Translations under genes and position numbers: made by a program
Shown here: positions 52,693-62,266 of the stretch, piece after piece
Layout: each line of letters opens with the position of its first letter
Numbering within the stretch: the first letter of the stretch is position 1
Notes under the pieces: generated by a model
Seen by the model: only the letters and a program-made list of their open reading frames with translations
The model's database searches: none
Told to the model about the DNA's origin: nothing
From: an uncultured Sutterella sp.
GTDB lineage: Bacteria > Pseudomonadota > Gammaproteobacteria > Burkholderiales > Burkholderiaceae_F
Length of the DNA stretch: 64,000 nt
Direction: 5' to 3'
NCBI GenBank assembly: GCA_900544335.1
Contig: UQUS01000004.1
Span: forward strand, 5,365 to 69,364

Positions 52693-54075
52693 TTAGGAGG
52701 CGGTCTTTTCGTCTTTCAATTTTTCCGGGATGTATCGAAATTCGTAATCGTTTAAGGCCTCGGAAGCAATCTTCCCGAGGCCGATTAAGGCGATGAGGTT
52801 CGGAATGACCATCAGGCCGTTAAATAAGTCCGCCAGTTCCCACACAAGGTTCACTTGCAAAAGCGAGCCCAAAAAGATAAAGAGAACGACGATGTACTGG
52901 TACGGACGCACGTAACGCGGACCGAAGAGGAATTTGACGTTTTGCTCGGCAAAAAAGTACCAGCCGATAATCGTCGAGAAGGCAAAGAAAAGAAGACAAA
53001 TCGCCACAAATCCGTAACCGAACGAGCCTAAACCTAATTGGAAGGCGTGCTGCGTTAAGGCAATGCCCGTGGTTTTTCCGTCCAAAACTCCGGTACTTAA
53101 AATCACGAGCGCCGTCATATTAAGGACCACGAACGTATCGAAAAAGACGCCCATGATGGCCACAAGACCTTGTTTGGCCGGGTGGTCGACCTTCGCGACG
53201 GCGTGCGCATGCGGTGTCGAGCCCATACCGGCTTCGTTACTAAATAGGCCGCGGGCCACGCCGTACCGAATCGCTTCCTTGACGCTTGCACCGATTACAC
53301 CGCCCGTTGCCGCAGTCGGATTAAAGGCTCCGACGAAAATCATCTCGAAGGCCGGAATGATTTGGTCGAAATACTCGATTAACACAATCAAGCCGCCGGC
53401 GAGGTAGAAAAGCGCCATGATTGGAACGATTTTTTCCGTGGTCGAGGCAATGCGGCGAATTCCGCCGATGAAAATAAAGGCGGCAATGAGGGCAACAACG
53501 ACGCCGACGATCCAAGGCTTGATACCGAAGGCAAAGTCAAAGGCAAGCGCAATGGAATTGGCCTGCACCATGTTGCCGATAAAGCCTAAGGCAATGATGA
53601 TCGCCACCGAAAAGAACATCGCCAAGGGCTTGCAATGTAAGCCGTTTGTGATGTAGTACGCAGGGCCCCCCGTCACGTGCCCGTTTGCGTCCTTGGTTTT
53701 AAAGTGCTGGGCTAAGACGGCTTCAACGAAGATGGTTGCCATGCCGAAAAAGGCGGCAAGCCACATCCAGAAGATTGCTCCGGGACCGCCCATCGCGAGG
53801 GCCGTTGCGACACCGGCAAGGTTTCCGGTCCCGACCTGCGCAGCAATAGCCGTCGCGAGGGACTGAAACGAACTCATACCCGTGCCGTCGGCCTTATTGC
53901 CGAAAAACTTGACGTGACGCAGAACGTAGGATGCGGCTCGACCGAAACGGCGAACCTGCACGAAGCGCAACTTAAAGGAAAAATAAATGCCGGTGCCGAC
54001 AAGCAAGGGAATCAGGCAGAACGGCCCCCAAAGAACACTGTTTAAGTTAGAAACAAATGCAGTTAAATCGTGCAT
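52693..54075 (-). CDS. Sodium:alanine symporter (AGCS family)
   Basis: A 460-residue inner-membrane transporter importing alanine or glycine with Na+. AGCS hallmarks: GTGMSSFQSLATAIAAQVGTGNLAGVATALAMGGPGAIFWMW, GGPAYYI, and ARGLFSNEAGMGSTPHAHA. About 10-11 membrane helices. A long intergenic region is not present; it ends in a strong terminator. Confidence 0.94.
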   Translation of the reverse strand: MHDLTAFVSNLNSVLWGPFCLIPLLVGTGIYFSFKLRFVQVRRFGRAASYVLRHVKFFGNKADGTGMSSFQSLATAIAAQVGTGNLAGVATALAMGGPGAIFWMWLAAFFGMATIFVEAVLAQHFKTKDANGHVTGGPAYYITNGLHCKPLAMFFSVAIIIALGFIGNMVQANSIALAFDFAFGIKPWIVGVVVALIAAFIFIGGIRRIASTTEKIVPIMALFYLAGGLIVLIEYFDQIIPAFEMIFVGAFNPTAATGGVIGASVKEAIRYGVARGLFSNEAGMGSTPHAHAVAKVDHPAKQGLVAIMGVFFDTFVVLNMTALVILSTGVLDGKTTGIALTQHAFQLGLGSFGYGFVAICLLFFAFSTIIGWYFFAEQNVKFLFGPRYVRPYQYIVVLFIFLGSLLQVNLVWELADLFNGLMVIPNLIALIGLGKIASEALNDYEFRYIPEKLKDEKTAS

Positions 54076-54168
54076 AGGTTTCCTCCTTTCATCAAAAAAA
54101 GAATTAAGGACGAACCCGGAAACCTTTCACGAATCAGGGCCACGGGGCAAATTGTTTCAGAAAGTTAC

Positions 54169-55656
54169 TTAATCGAGCAAGTTTTTATGGGGTACCCAAA
54201 CTAAGCGAACGCGGTTGTGTACCAAATCGGTCTCAGCAAAATGTCTTATATCGCTCCCGAGACCGGCGGCAAAAATGAGCGTGTCGTTAAGCCAAAGAAG
54301 CGGTAATTTCACGCGTTCAAAGGGCGGAATCTTCGCAGCCTGATAGAGGTGCTTGAGGTTCCGACTCGGGCGCAAGGCGTAAAGCTTGAGCTTTTCTCCC
54401 CCGCGCCGCGCACGCAGGTGAAGGGACCCCGCTTTAAGGGCATCGACATCAAAGCCTTCTTCCCCCTCTTGACACGGGATAAAGCAAAGCGATCCGCCCC
54501 AGGCAGGGAAACTTACCGACGCCTCCCCTTTCCAGACAAAGTCTTGATCGAGGGCCGCAATCGGACGCTTTCCGACGGCGTCCGTCAAAATGAGTTTCAT
54601 GCCCCAGCGGCGCAGCTCTTTTCCTTCAAAGCGGATGGCGAGTTTGGTGTCCGTATCCGACTCGAAAATCTGACGCAGTGTTTCGGTGAGTTTGGCTTTG
54701 CTCGGATAGCGAATTTTGTTGTGTTTGAGCCACGTGCGTACAACCAGTGCCTGACGCTCTTTGGTAAGGTTCCGCAAGGCTTTAATTGAAAGTGAGTTAT
54801 CACTTGCATTTAAACAAAGTCGTGTATCTTCAAGGGCTAAGTCCTTGAGAATGTCCGATGCAGCGGAGATATTTTGAATCGATCGGTCGGCCGCTTCCTT
54901 CCAGCCTTCGCGCGCCTCGGCGAGAACGGGAAACACCTTGTTCCGAATGAGGTTTCTTAAGTACCTCGTATCGGTGTTGCTCTCGTCTTCGACAAAACTG
55001 AGGTGCTGCGATTTGACGTAGGCATTAATCGCTTCCCGCTCGATTTGTAAAAAAGGCCGCGCAAGCATTACGGGCTCGCCTTTTCCGAACGCCAGGTCCC
55101 GCATGGGCGGCAAGGACGAAAGACCCTCAAGACCCGATCCCCGCATCCAGGAAATCAAAAACGTTTCGAGCTGATCGTCTAAGTGGTGAGCCGTCATGAC
55201 GGCATCAGCCTTTAGTTCCACGGCCTTTTTGTAAAGTGCCCGGTACCGCGCCTCGCGTGCTGCAGCCTCTAACCCTTGTCGGGAAGCCCGAGAGACAAAG
55301 ACGCAGACTTCTTCAAAAGGAATCGCAAGTTTCTTACATTGCTCGGCGCAAAGCTTACCCCACTCGTCTGCATTTTCCGAAAGCCCGTGGTTGATATAGA
55401 CAGCCGTAATTGAAGAAATCTCACTTTGGCGTGTTTGCTTTAGTGAGGCGGCGGCAATTGTAAGGAGCGCGGCCGAATCGCGTCCGCCCGAGTAGGCTAT
55501 CACGAGGCGCACGGGACTTACGGTAGAAAGGGTAAATTCGTTCGCCTTTCCTTTCGTTCGCGCTTGTGCCACAGCGCGCACCGAGGCCATAAAGGCCTCC
55601 GTCAGGGTCTTTTTAGCCGCACCCCGAGCGTAGGTGGCTTTCCCCTCTTTTTTCAT
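54169..55656 (-). CDS. tilS: tRNA(Ile)-lysidine synthase
   Basis: A 495-residue PP-loop ATPase that converts C34 of tRNA-Ile(CAU) to lysidine. PP-loop VIAYSGGRDSAALL, HHLDDQLETFLISWMRGSGLEGLSSLPP, and a C-terminal TilS domain. The N-terminal 45 residues before the PP-loop are basic and slightly longer than usual. Four-base overlap with accA. Confidence 0.93.
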   Translation of the reverse strand: MKKEGKATYARGAAKKTLTEAFMASVRAVAQARTKGKANEFTLSTVSPVRLVIAYSGGRDSAALLTIAAASLKQTRQSEISSITAVYINHGLSENADEWGKLCAEQCKKLAIPFEEVCVFVSRASRQGLEAAAREARYRALYKKAVELKADAVMTAHHLDDQLETFLISWMRGSGLEGLSSLPPMRDLAFGKGEPVMLARPFLQIEREAINAYVKSQHLSFVEDESNTDTRYLRNLIRNKVFPVLAEAREGWKEAADRSIQNISAASDILKDLALEDTRLCLNASDNSLSIKALRNLTKERQALVVRTWLKHNKIRYPSKAKLTETLRQIFESDTDTKLAIRFEGKELRRWGMKLILTDAVGKRPIAALDQDFVWKGEASVSFPAWGGSLCFIPCQEGEEGFDVDALKAGSLHLRARRGGEKLKLYALRPSRNLKHLYQAAKIPPFERVKLPLLWLNDTLIFAAGLGSDIRHFAETDLVHNRVRLVWVPHKNLLD

Positions 55657-56861
55657 GACGCCTCAGCTTTCTTCGCTTTTCGGGTGCCGGTGCGATTTTT
55701 ACCGGTGCTCTTTTCCGCGGAGGCCTGGGTTGCCTTTGACGCCTTTTTCTTCGGAGCGGCTTTTTTGGCGGCGGCTTTCCGAGGCTTGACCTTTTTCTCT
55801 TCCTTGGGCGCTACCGGTTCCTCTTTAAGGGATTTTGCCTCTTCCTTCGGCGCTTCCGGGGCCTTATTTGTAACCACTTGCGTGGAAATCACGCCTTTTT
55901 CTTCGAGGTATTTGCCGTAAAGCGAAAGGCGCGTGCTTCGACGCGCCAGCAAATCGTCGGTTGAAAACGTCAAAAGAGCGCCCAATTGGTCGGCAAGGGC
56001 TTTTCGAAGCGTTAAGGCCATCAAGGCCGGATCTCTGTGCGCTCCTCCGAGAGGTTCGGAAATAATCTTATCGACAAGGCCGAGATTAAAAAGTTTGGTC
56101 GCCGTGAGCGAAAGGGATTCGGCCGCTTCCGGGGCCTTGCCGGCGTCTTTCCAGAGAATCGAGGCGCAGCCTTCGGGGCTGATAACCGAGTAGACGGCGT
56201 ACTGGAGAATCATCACCGTGTCGGCCACAGCAAGCGCAAGGGCTCCTCCCGAGCCCCCTTCCCCGATAATCACACTGATGACGGGAACTTTTAGGTGGGT
56301 TAATTCGAAAATCGAACGTCCGATGGCTTCGGCCTGATTGCGCTCTTCGGCATCGATGCCGGGATAGGCCCCGGGGGTATCGACAAAGGTAATCACGGGT
56401 AGCCCGAACTTTTCGGCAAGTTTCATGATGCGAAGTGCTTTGCGAAACCCTTCGGGTTTAGTCATGCCGAAGTTGCGCTTGGTGCGCTCTTTGGTATCGC
56501 GCCCTTTTTGATGGCCGATGACGGCAACGGCGTGTTTCCCGAGGTGCGCCAAACCCGCCACAATCGAGGCATCGTCGGCAAACATTCGATCACCGTGTAG
56601 TTCCGTAAAGTCGCTGAAAATCGCCTGAATATAGTCAAGTGTATAGGGACGCGCCGGGTGGCGCGCGAGCTGCGTAATCTGCCAATCCGTCAGGTTCGAG
56701 TAAATCTCCGAGAGGCGTTTGGCGTAACTGCGTTTGAGTTGAGAAAGGCGTGAGGCGCGGTCGGTGTCACTAATCGAAGTATCAAGTTCGAGCTCTTCGA
56801 TTTTATTGTGGATGACCTCTAAATCTTCCTCAAAATCAAAATAGGAAATCTTTTTTACCAT
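55653..56861 (-). CDS. accA: Acetyl-CoA carboxylase carboxyltransferase alpha subunit with basic tail
   Basis: A 402-residue protein; residues 1 to about 320 are normal AccA (LHGDRMFADDASIVAGLA, FVDTPGAYPGIDAEERNQAEAIG, SVIIGEGGSGGALALAVAD). The last 80 residues are an extra Lys/Ala/Pro-rich histone H1-like tail (KVKPRKAAAKKAAPKKKAS and similar). The core forms the malonyl-CoA-making heterotetramer with AccD. The tail may bind nucleic acid; E. coli carboxyltransferase is known to bind its own mRNA via AccD. Overlaps tilS. Confidence 0.94.
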   Translation of the reverse strand: MVKKISYFDFEEDLEVIHNKIEELELDTSISDTDRASRLSQLKRSYAKRLSEIYSNLTDWQITQLARHPARPYTLDYIQAIFSDFTELHGDRMFADDASIVAGLAHLGKHAVAVIGHQKGRDTKERTKRNFGMTKPEGFRKALRIMKLAEKFGLPVITFVDTPGAYPGIDAEERNQAEAIGRSIFELTHLKVPVISVIIGEGGSGGALALAVADTVMILQYAVYSVISPEGCASILWKDAGKAPEAAESLSLTATKLFNLGLVDKIISEPLGGAHRDPALMALTLRKALADQLGALLTFSTDDLLARRSTRLSLYGKYLEEKGVISTQVVTNKAPEAPKEEAKSLKEEPVAPKEEKKVKPRKAAAKKAAPKKKASKATQASAEKSTGKNRTGTRKAKKAEAS

Positions 56862-56884
56862 CGCCCTAAACGCCCTCGTTGTCT

Positions 56885-57511
56885 TCAGTAACGCACGGCA
56901 AATCCCGTGCGGTCACGCCAAAGGAGCCACGTGGCGGCCGTACGGTACGGGCGCCACGCAGTGCTCACGCTTAACATTGTATCGAGATTGCCGAAAACTT
57001 TAAGTCCCGCTGCTCTTAGACCGTAGTCGCCGACGGGAAAGACATCGGGGCGATTAAGCCCGAAAATTAAAATCATGTGCGCCGTCCAAGGGCCGACGCC
57101 TTTAATGGCCGTCAGGCGTGCAAGAACCTCGTCATCGGTTAAGGAATCTAGCTCCTCGTGCGTGAGGGTCCCTGTTAAAGCCCCTTGGGCAAGATTCCAA
57201 AGCGCGCTTTGTTTGGCGCTCGAAAGGCCGAGCCCTTTTAAGCCCTCAAGGCCGAGCGTGTGAATGCCTAAGGGGTAGTTTCCGGGGCTCGCCTCTTCGG
57301 CGGCTTTTAAAACGCGGTCTTTGGCCTTAAGGGCCGCGGCGTTACTGACTTGTTGACCGCAGACGGCCCGCACCATGGCGGTAAATAAATCCGTGCACGG
57401 CATGAGACCGTCGCCCCGAGACTTTTCAATCAAGGGGGCTAAGGCGGAGTCGCTCTTTAAGTGGTTAAGAGCCGCCTCCCACCAAGAAACGACCGTCAGG
57501 CGCGTCTCCAC
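56885..57511 (-). CDS. DNA-3-methyladenine glycosylase (AlkA-type, HhH-GPD)
   Basis: A 208-residue base-excision glycosylase. HhH-GPD features: LSSAKQSALWNLAQGAL, the hairpin TAIKGVGPWTAHMILIFGL, and the catalytic Asp in FPVGDYGLR. It lacks the AlkA N-terminal domain, like yeast MAG-type enzymes. Start overlaps the cysS end by 16 bp. Confidence 0.9.
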   Translation of the reverse strand: METRLTVVSWWEAALNHLKSDSALAPLIEKSRGDGLMPCTDLFTAMVRAVCGQQVSNAAALKAKDRVLKAAEEASPGNYPLGIHTLGLEGLKGLGLSSAKQSALWNLAQGALTGTLTHEELDSLTDDEVLARLTAIKGVGPWTAHMILIFGLNRPDVFPVGDYGLRAAGLKVFGNLDTMLSVSTAWRPYRTAATWLLWRDRTGFAVRY

Positions 57512-58905
57512 GTCGTCACTCCCGTCCTGTCTTCCAGAACGATACCGGCGTCCGTAAGTTCCTTGCGAATGGCATCGGCCTTAGCCCAGTCTTTCGCGGC
57601 TTTGGCAGCGGCGCGCTCGGCGATTTTTTCTTCAATGGCCGCTTCATTTAAGCCCGTCGTGGCGCCCTTAATGAACGTCGCGGGGTCTTTCGTGAGAATG
57701 TTAAAAATCTTCCCGAGAGACAACAGTTCGGAAGAAAGCGCCGTATCCTTGGTGCGATTGACTTCCGCGGCGAGCTCAAAGAGCACGCCCACGGCCTGCG
57801 GGGTATTAAAGTCATCGTCCATAGCCGCCTTAAAGCGGGCGGCAAAAGGCTCGTTCCAATCAATCGGAGCACCGTCACGAGCCGGTGTTTCGTTCAAAGC
57901 ACTGTAAAGGCGCGTTAATCCCTTATGGGCATCTTCGATAAGGCCCGGATTAAAGCTAATCGGGCTTCTGTAGTGACTGCGAAGTAAGAAAAAGCGCAGC
58001 GTCTCGTTGCCGTTCCCCTCACCGTACTTGCCGTTGGTTTCCTTTAAGGCATCGCGGATTGTCCAGAAGTTTCCGAGCGACTTACTCATTTTTTCTTCGC
58101 TGCCGTCGGCACTGCGAACACGCAAGGGTCCCGAGTGCATCCAGATATTGGCAAAGCCCGGCCCGTGCGCCCCTTCGCTTTGGGCAATTTCGTTTTCGTG
58201 GTGCGGGAAGATCAAATCCGGGCCGCCCCCGTGAATGTCAAAGTGTTCCCCGAGGTAGTAGCAACTCATGGCCGAGCACTCGATGTGCCAACCCGGCCTG
58301 CCCTCGCCCCACTTGGAGGGCCAGTGGGGCTCGCCGGGTTTGGCGTGCTTCCAAAGGACAAAATCAAGGGGGTCGCGCTTGGTGTCGGTAACGCCTACGC
58401 GTGCGCCCGAGCGCAAATCATCGATGCTTTTGCCTGAAAGTTTCCCATAGTCCTTAAATTTGCGCACGGCGTAGTCAACGTCCCCGTCCGTGGCTTGATA
58501 CGCAAGGCCCTTTTCTTCCAGAGTTTGAATCAGGTTAAGCATCTGGGGAATAAATTGCGTGGCACGCGGCTCGTAGGTGGGAGCTAAGCACCCTAAGGCA
58601 AGCATATCTTCCTGCATGGCCTTGGTGTACGTCTCCGTCAGTTCCGTCGTGGAAATCCCCCGCTCGGCTGCCCGGCGGATGATTTTGTCGTCCACGTCGG
58701 TGACGTTACGCACGAAGGTGACATCGTACCCCGAGGCCTCAAGCCAGCGCCGCACAACGTCAAAAGCCACGAACGTGCGCCCGTGTCCGATGTGCGTTAA
58801 GTCGTAAACCGTCACACCGCACACATACATACCGATTCTGCCGGGGTGAAGGGGTTTGAAGACTTCGGGTTTTTTCGAGAGAGTCGAATAGATGGATAAA
58901 GACAT
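57496..58905 (-). CDS. cysS: Cysteinyl-tRNA synthetase
   Basis: A 469-residue class I synthetase: zinc/ATP region MYVCGVTVYDLTHIGHGRT (HIGH), WHIECSAM (zinc ligands), HHENEIAQSEG and the KMSKS loop EEKMSKSLGN. Normal length. Divergent from the TPR-cyclophilin operon, with about 120 bp between them. Confidence 0.97.
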   Translation of the reverse strand: MSLSIYSTLSKKPEVFKPLHPGRIGMYVCGVTVYDLTHIGHGRTFVAFDVVRRWLEASGYDVTFVRNVTDVDDKIIRRAAERGISTTELTETYTKAMQEDMLALGCLAPTYEPRATQFIPQMLNLIQTLEEKGLAYQATDGDVDYAVRKFKDYGKLSGKSIDDLRSGARVGVTDTKRDPLDFVLWKHAKPGEPHWPSKWGEGRPGWHIECSAMSCYYLGEHFDIHGGGPDLIFPHHENEIAQSEGAHGPGFANIWMHSGPLRVRSADGSEEKMSKSLGNFWTIRDALKETNGKYGEGNGNETLRFFLLRSHYRSPISFNPGLIEDAHKGLTRLYSALNETPARDGAPIDWNEPFAARFKAAMDDDFNTPQAVGVLFELAAEVNRTKDTALSSELLSLGKIFNILTKDPATFIKGATTGLNEAAIEEKIAERAAAKAAKDWAKADAIRKELTDAGIVLEDRTGVTTWRRA

Positions 58906-59026
58906 AGTAGATTCGTTAAAAAATGCGACCGGGTACCCGAATCGGGTACGTCCGTCATTAAAATGGCGATTCAGTATAAACAGGTTTACCCCATTGTGTT
59001 CGAAATTCTCGGGACTTTTCTATTCT

Positions 59027-59572
59027 ATGAAACGACCTTTTCTTACCCTTTTTTCGGCGTTGGTCCTTGCGTCGGCCCTTGTGCCGACGACCTATGCGGC
59101 CGTTGACTTAGATAACCCGTCCGTCAAATTGTCACCCGATCAGATTCCTTCGGCCGTCGAGCGCTTAATCCGTGAGAAAAAGTTCGACACGGCCTTAGAG
59201 TACATCAACGAAGGACTGGAACAAAACCCGATTTCCGCGCAATTAAAGTTCCAAAAAAGCGTTCTTTATGAAGCCGAAGGGCGGCTGGATTTGGCGCAAA
59301 AGGAACTTGAGTCCTTCATTAAGACTTTCCCGGAAATTCCCGAGGCGTATAACAACCTCGCGCGCTACGCAAGCAATCGGGGCGACTACAAACGAGCCGA
59401 AGAACTTTTAACGCAGGCCTTAGCACTACGCCCGGGCTATACGACGGCGCGGGAAAACCTCGCCAATGTCTATTTAGCCGAGGCCGCTCAAGCCTTGAAA
59501 ACGGCCGCCAAGGGCGGCTCTCGCTCGGCCGCGCGGCGCTTGTCGGCCTTAGAAGACTTACTAAAGGATTAG
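59027..59572 (+). CDS. Exported tetratricopeptide repeat protein
   Basis: A 181-residue protein: signal peptide (MKRPFLTLFSALVLASALVPTTYAA), then three to four TPR motifs (residues about 45-165; e.g. EYINEGLEQNPISAQLKFQK and RAEELLTQALALRPGYTTAR). Periplasmic scaffold of unknown partner. First gene of a tight rightward operon with two cyclophilins and lpxH; ATG 59027 gives the signal peptide, an upstream start does not. Confidence 0.85.
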   Translation: MKRPFLTLFSALVLASALVPTTYAAVDLDNPSVKLSPDQIPSAVERLIREKKFDTALEYINEGLEQNPISAQLKFQKSVLYEAEGRLDLAQKELESFIKTFPEIPEAYNNLARYASNRGDYKRAEELLTQALALRPGYTTARENLANVYLAEAAQALKTAAKGGSRSAARRLSALEDLLKD

Positions 59573-59576
59573 CGAC

Positions 59577-60185
59577 ATGAAAATGCGTTTACGCCCGGCC
59601 CTAATCACCCTTGCCGCATTTGCCGGTTTTGCTTTGACGCCTTTTGAAGCACCGCTTTGCGCCCCGGCTCCGACGACGGCAATCATCGAAACATCGATGG
59701 GAACGATTGAAGTGCGCCTCGATTCAACGCGCGCTCCTGTAACGGTCAAAAACTTTACGGACTATGCCGAAAGCGGCTTTTATGACGGGACGATTTTTCA
59801 TCGCGTCATCGAAGGCTTCATGATTCAAGGGGGCGGTTTTACAAGCGATATGACGCAAAAAAAGACCGCTGCGAAGATTGTCAACGAGGCCCGCGGGACC
59901 GAATCGAATCGCCGCGGAACCGTTGCCATGGCTCGCACGAGCGAGCCCCATTCGGCTACGAGCCAATTTTTCATTAACACAAGCAATAACGGTTTTTTGG
60001 ATGCGGATAAAAGCCGGGACGGCTGGGGATACGCCGTCTTCGGACGCGTAACTCGCGGGATGGACGTTGTCGATAAGATTTCACTCGTTCGCACCGGAAA
60101 GCGCGGGTTTTACTCGGATGTTCCCGTAACGCCCGTTCTCATTAAATCGGTCCGCATCATCGATACGACAAGGAAAGCAAAATGA
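59577..60185 (+). CDS. ppiA: Periplasmic peptidyl-prolyl isomerase (cyclophilin)
   Basis: A 202-residue cyclophilin with a signal peptide (residues 1-30) and the core VKNFTDYAESGFYDGTIFHR, GFMIQGGGFTSDM, SATSQFFINTSNN and GWGYAVFGRV. Folds proline-containing proteins in the periplasm. 4 bp after the TPR gene, overlapping the next cyclophilin by 4 bp. Confidence 0.92.
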   Translation: MKMRLRPALITLAAFAGFALTPFEAPLCAPAPTTAIIETSMGTIEVRLDSTRAPVTVKNFTDYAESGFYDGTIFHRVIEGFMIQGGGFTSDMTQKKTAAKIVNEARGTESNRRGTVAMARTSEPHSATSQFFINTSNNGFLDADKSRDGWGYAVFGRVTRGMDVVDKISLVRTGKRGFYSDVPVTPVLIKSVRIIDTTRKAK

Positions 60186-60685
60186 TTCGTTTGACGACCA
60201 ATAAAGGCGTAATTGATATTGAACTTAATCCGGAAAAGGCGCCGGTTACCTGTAAAAACTTTGAAGAGTACGTTACCTCGGGCTTTTACAACGGGACGAT
60301 TTTTCACCGCGTTATCAAGGGCTTTATGATCCAAGGAGGCGGTTTTTTGCGCGGCCTTAAGCAACAAGAGGGTGTCAAGGATCCCATCACCAATGAGGCG
60401 GCCAACGGTCTGGCTAATGACAAATACACCATTGCCATGGCCCGTACGAACGATCCTCATTCCGCGACGTGCCAATTTTTCATTAACGTTGCCGATAACG
60501 GCTTTTTAAATTTCACCCGTCCTGACTCTCGCGGCTACGGGTACGCCGTCTTCGGGCGCGTTGTCGCCGGTTTTGATGTCGTCGATGCCATTGCGCAAAT
60601 GCGCACGGGACGCGTCGGTTGGTACGATGACGTTCCCAATGACGACGTGGTGATTGAAAAAGCCGAGATTCTCGCAGATTCCTAA
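60182..60685 (+). CDS. ppiB: Cytoplasmic peptidyl-prolyl isomerase (cyclophilin)
   Basis: A 167-residue cyclophilin without a signal peptide: IRLTTNKGVIDIELNPEKAP, YNGTIFHRVIKGFMIQGGG, SATCQFFINVADNGFLNF and YGYAVFGRVVAGFDVVD. A tandem cytoplasmic partner of ppiA, with coupled start. Confidence 0.93.
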   Translation: MIRLTTNKGVIDIELNPEKAPVTCKNFEEYVTSGFYNGTIFHRVIKGFMIQGGGFLRGLKQQEGVKDPITNEAANGLANDKYTIAMARTNDPHSATCQFFINVADNGFLNFTRPDSRGYGYAVFGRVVAGFDVVDAIAQMRTGRVGWYDDVPNDDVVIEKAEILADS

Positions 60686-60691
60686 GCCGTC

Positions 60692-61480
60692 ATGAGGCCC
60701 ACCCTCCCTCTTCCGCGCGATGCGGCGACTCGATCAGTTGAGCCGCTCGTCAACCCCGTGTTTATTGCCGACATTCACCTTTCGTGGCGTAAAAGGCGTA
60801 TAGCACGGCGATTTCTCGCGTTTTTGTCGCAAGAGGCGCTCGGGTTTAACGAGCTTTTTATTCTCGGGGACCTCTTTGAATTTTGGATCGGCGATGAGGC
60901 GCTTTTTGTTGCCTTTCCGGTGATTAATGCCTTAAAGCGCTTTACCGATACGGGAAGAAAGCTTTACGTGATGCCCGGAAATCGCGATGTCCTACTCGGC
61001 GTTGAGTTTGCGCGGCGCACGGGGGCCGCGTTAATCGCCAGCCCCACGGTTGTCACGTATCAAGGAAAGCGTATCCTCCTTGCCCACGGCGATGAGTGGT
61101 GTACGCTCGATGCGGACTATCAGGCGTTTCGGGCGCGGGTGCGCTCGGAAGCCTTTCAGCGACAGGCCCTTTCGATGACCCTCCCGATGCGCCTTATTTG
61201 GGCGCTTCGGGCAAGAAGCCTTTCTAAGCGCCACAAGACACAGCGAACAGCCGAACAGATGGACGTCGTGAAAGAGTCTTTCCTGGCCGATGCTGAAAAA
61301 GAAAAGTGTGACTCTATTGTCCACGGGCACACGCACAAACCTGCTTTGTATGAAGAAGGGTCTATTTCGCGCCTCGTGCTTCCCGATTGGAAGGAAGAAA
61401 CAGACGAATCTCCCTCTCGCTACGGGTGGGCACAAGTTAATTCCGACGGCTCTTTAAAGCTGGTCGTCCGTCCTCTTTAA
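60692..61480 (+). CDS. lpxH: UDP-2,3-diacylglucosamine hydrolase
   Basis: A 262-residue manganese phosphoesterase of lipid A synthesis. Metal-binding motifs: FIADIHL, ILGDLFEFWIGDE, MPGNRDVLL, LAHGDEWC and VHGHTHKP. It confirms a Gram-negative outer membrane. Six bases after ppiB. Confidence 0.94.
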   Translation: MRPTLPLPRDAATRSVEPLVNPVFIADIHLSWRKRRIARRFLAFLSQEALGFNELFILGDLFEFWIGDEALFVAFPVINALKRFTDTGRKLYVMPGNRDVLLGVEFARRTGAALIASPTVVTYQGKRILLAHGDEWCTLDADYQAFRARVRSEAFQRQALSMTLPMRLIWALRARSLSKRHKTQRTAEQMDVVKESFLADAEKEKCDSIVHGHTHKPALYEEGSISRLVLPDWKEETDESPSRYGWAQVNSDGSLKLVVRPL

Positions 61481-61489
61481 AAGTGAAGT

Positions 61490-62266
61490 ATGCCGCGCCT
61501 ATTTGATTCTCACTCGCACATCAATGCCAAGGAGTTCGATGCCGATCGCGCTTGTGTCATTGAACGCATGCATCAAGCGGGCCTTGTCGGGGCCCTTGTT
61601 TTAGGGTGCGACCGATCGGAAATCGACGGCATCAAAGACCTCGTGCGTACCAATCCCGGGTTTTTGTATGGCGCCTGGGCGCTGCACCCTGAGTATGAGA
61701 ATGCGACCGAGACCAGTGTTAAGGAGATTTGTGAAATCTGCTCGGCGCCGGAAATCGTCGCTGTCGGAGAGACGGGTTTGGATTTTCACTGGTGCCACGG
61801 GGATTTAACCTGGCAAAAAGAACGGTTTCGGATGCATATCAGGGCGGCTAAGATCCTTAAAAAACCTCTTGTCGTGCATGCGCGCGAAGCGGAAAAAGAA
61901 GCCGTTACCATCTTAAAAGAAGAGAATGCCGGGGACGTGGGCTTTGTGATGCACTGCTTTGCCGGCGACAAAGAAACAGCCTATTCTGCTATCGATGCCG
62001 GGGGCATGATTTCGTTTACCGGGGTAATCACCTTTAAATCTGCGGGTGCCCTGCGCGACGTGGCCGGTGCGCTTTCGCTTGAGCACCTCATGATTGAAAC
62101 CGATTGCCCCTATATGGCACCTGTTCCCTATCGCGGGAAGCGCAACGAACCGGCGTTTGTGGTCAAAATTGCCGAGTGTTTGGCTTTACTTTACGAAAAA
62201 GACCTTGAGACGGTCTCAGACATCACAACGGCCAATGCCTTGCGGTTTTTCCGTCTGGAGAAATAA
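61490..62266 (+). CDS. TatD-family metal-dependent DNase
   Basis: A 258-residue TIM-barrel hydrolase: LFDSHSHINAKEFD, VGETGLDFHW, VVHAREAEKEAV, VMHCFAGDKETA and IETDCPYMAPVPYRGKRNEP. Ten bases after lpxH. 3'-5' exonuclease activity in DNA repair is known for TatD; the particular TatD/YcfH/YjjV subgroup is not assigned. Confidence 0.92.
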   Translation: MPRLFDSHSHINAKEFDADRACVIERMHQAGLVGALVLGCDRSEIDGIKDLVRTNPGFLYGAWALHPEYENATETSVKEICEICSAPEIVAVGETGLDFHWCHGDLTWQKERFRMHIRAAKILKKPLVVHAREAEKEAVTILKEENAGDVGFVMHCFAGDKETAYSAIDAGGMISFTGVITFKSAGALRDVAGALSLEHLMIETDCPYMAPVPYRGKRNEPAFVVKIAECLALLYEKDLETVSDITTANALRFFRLEK

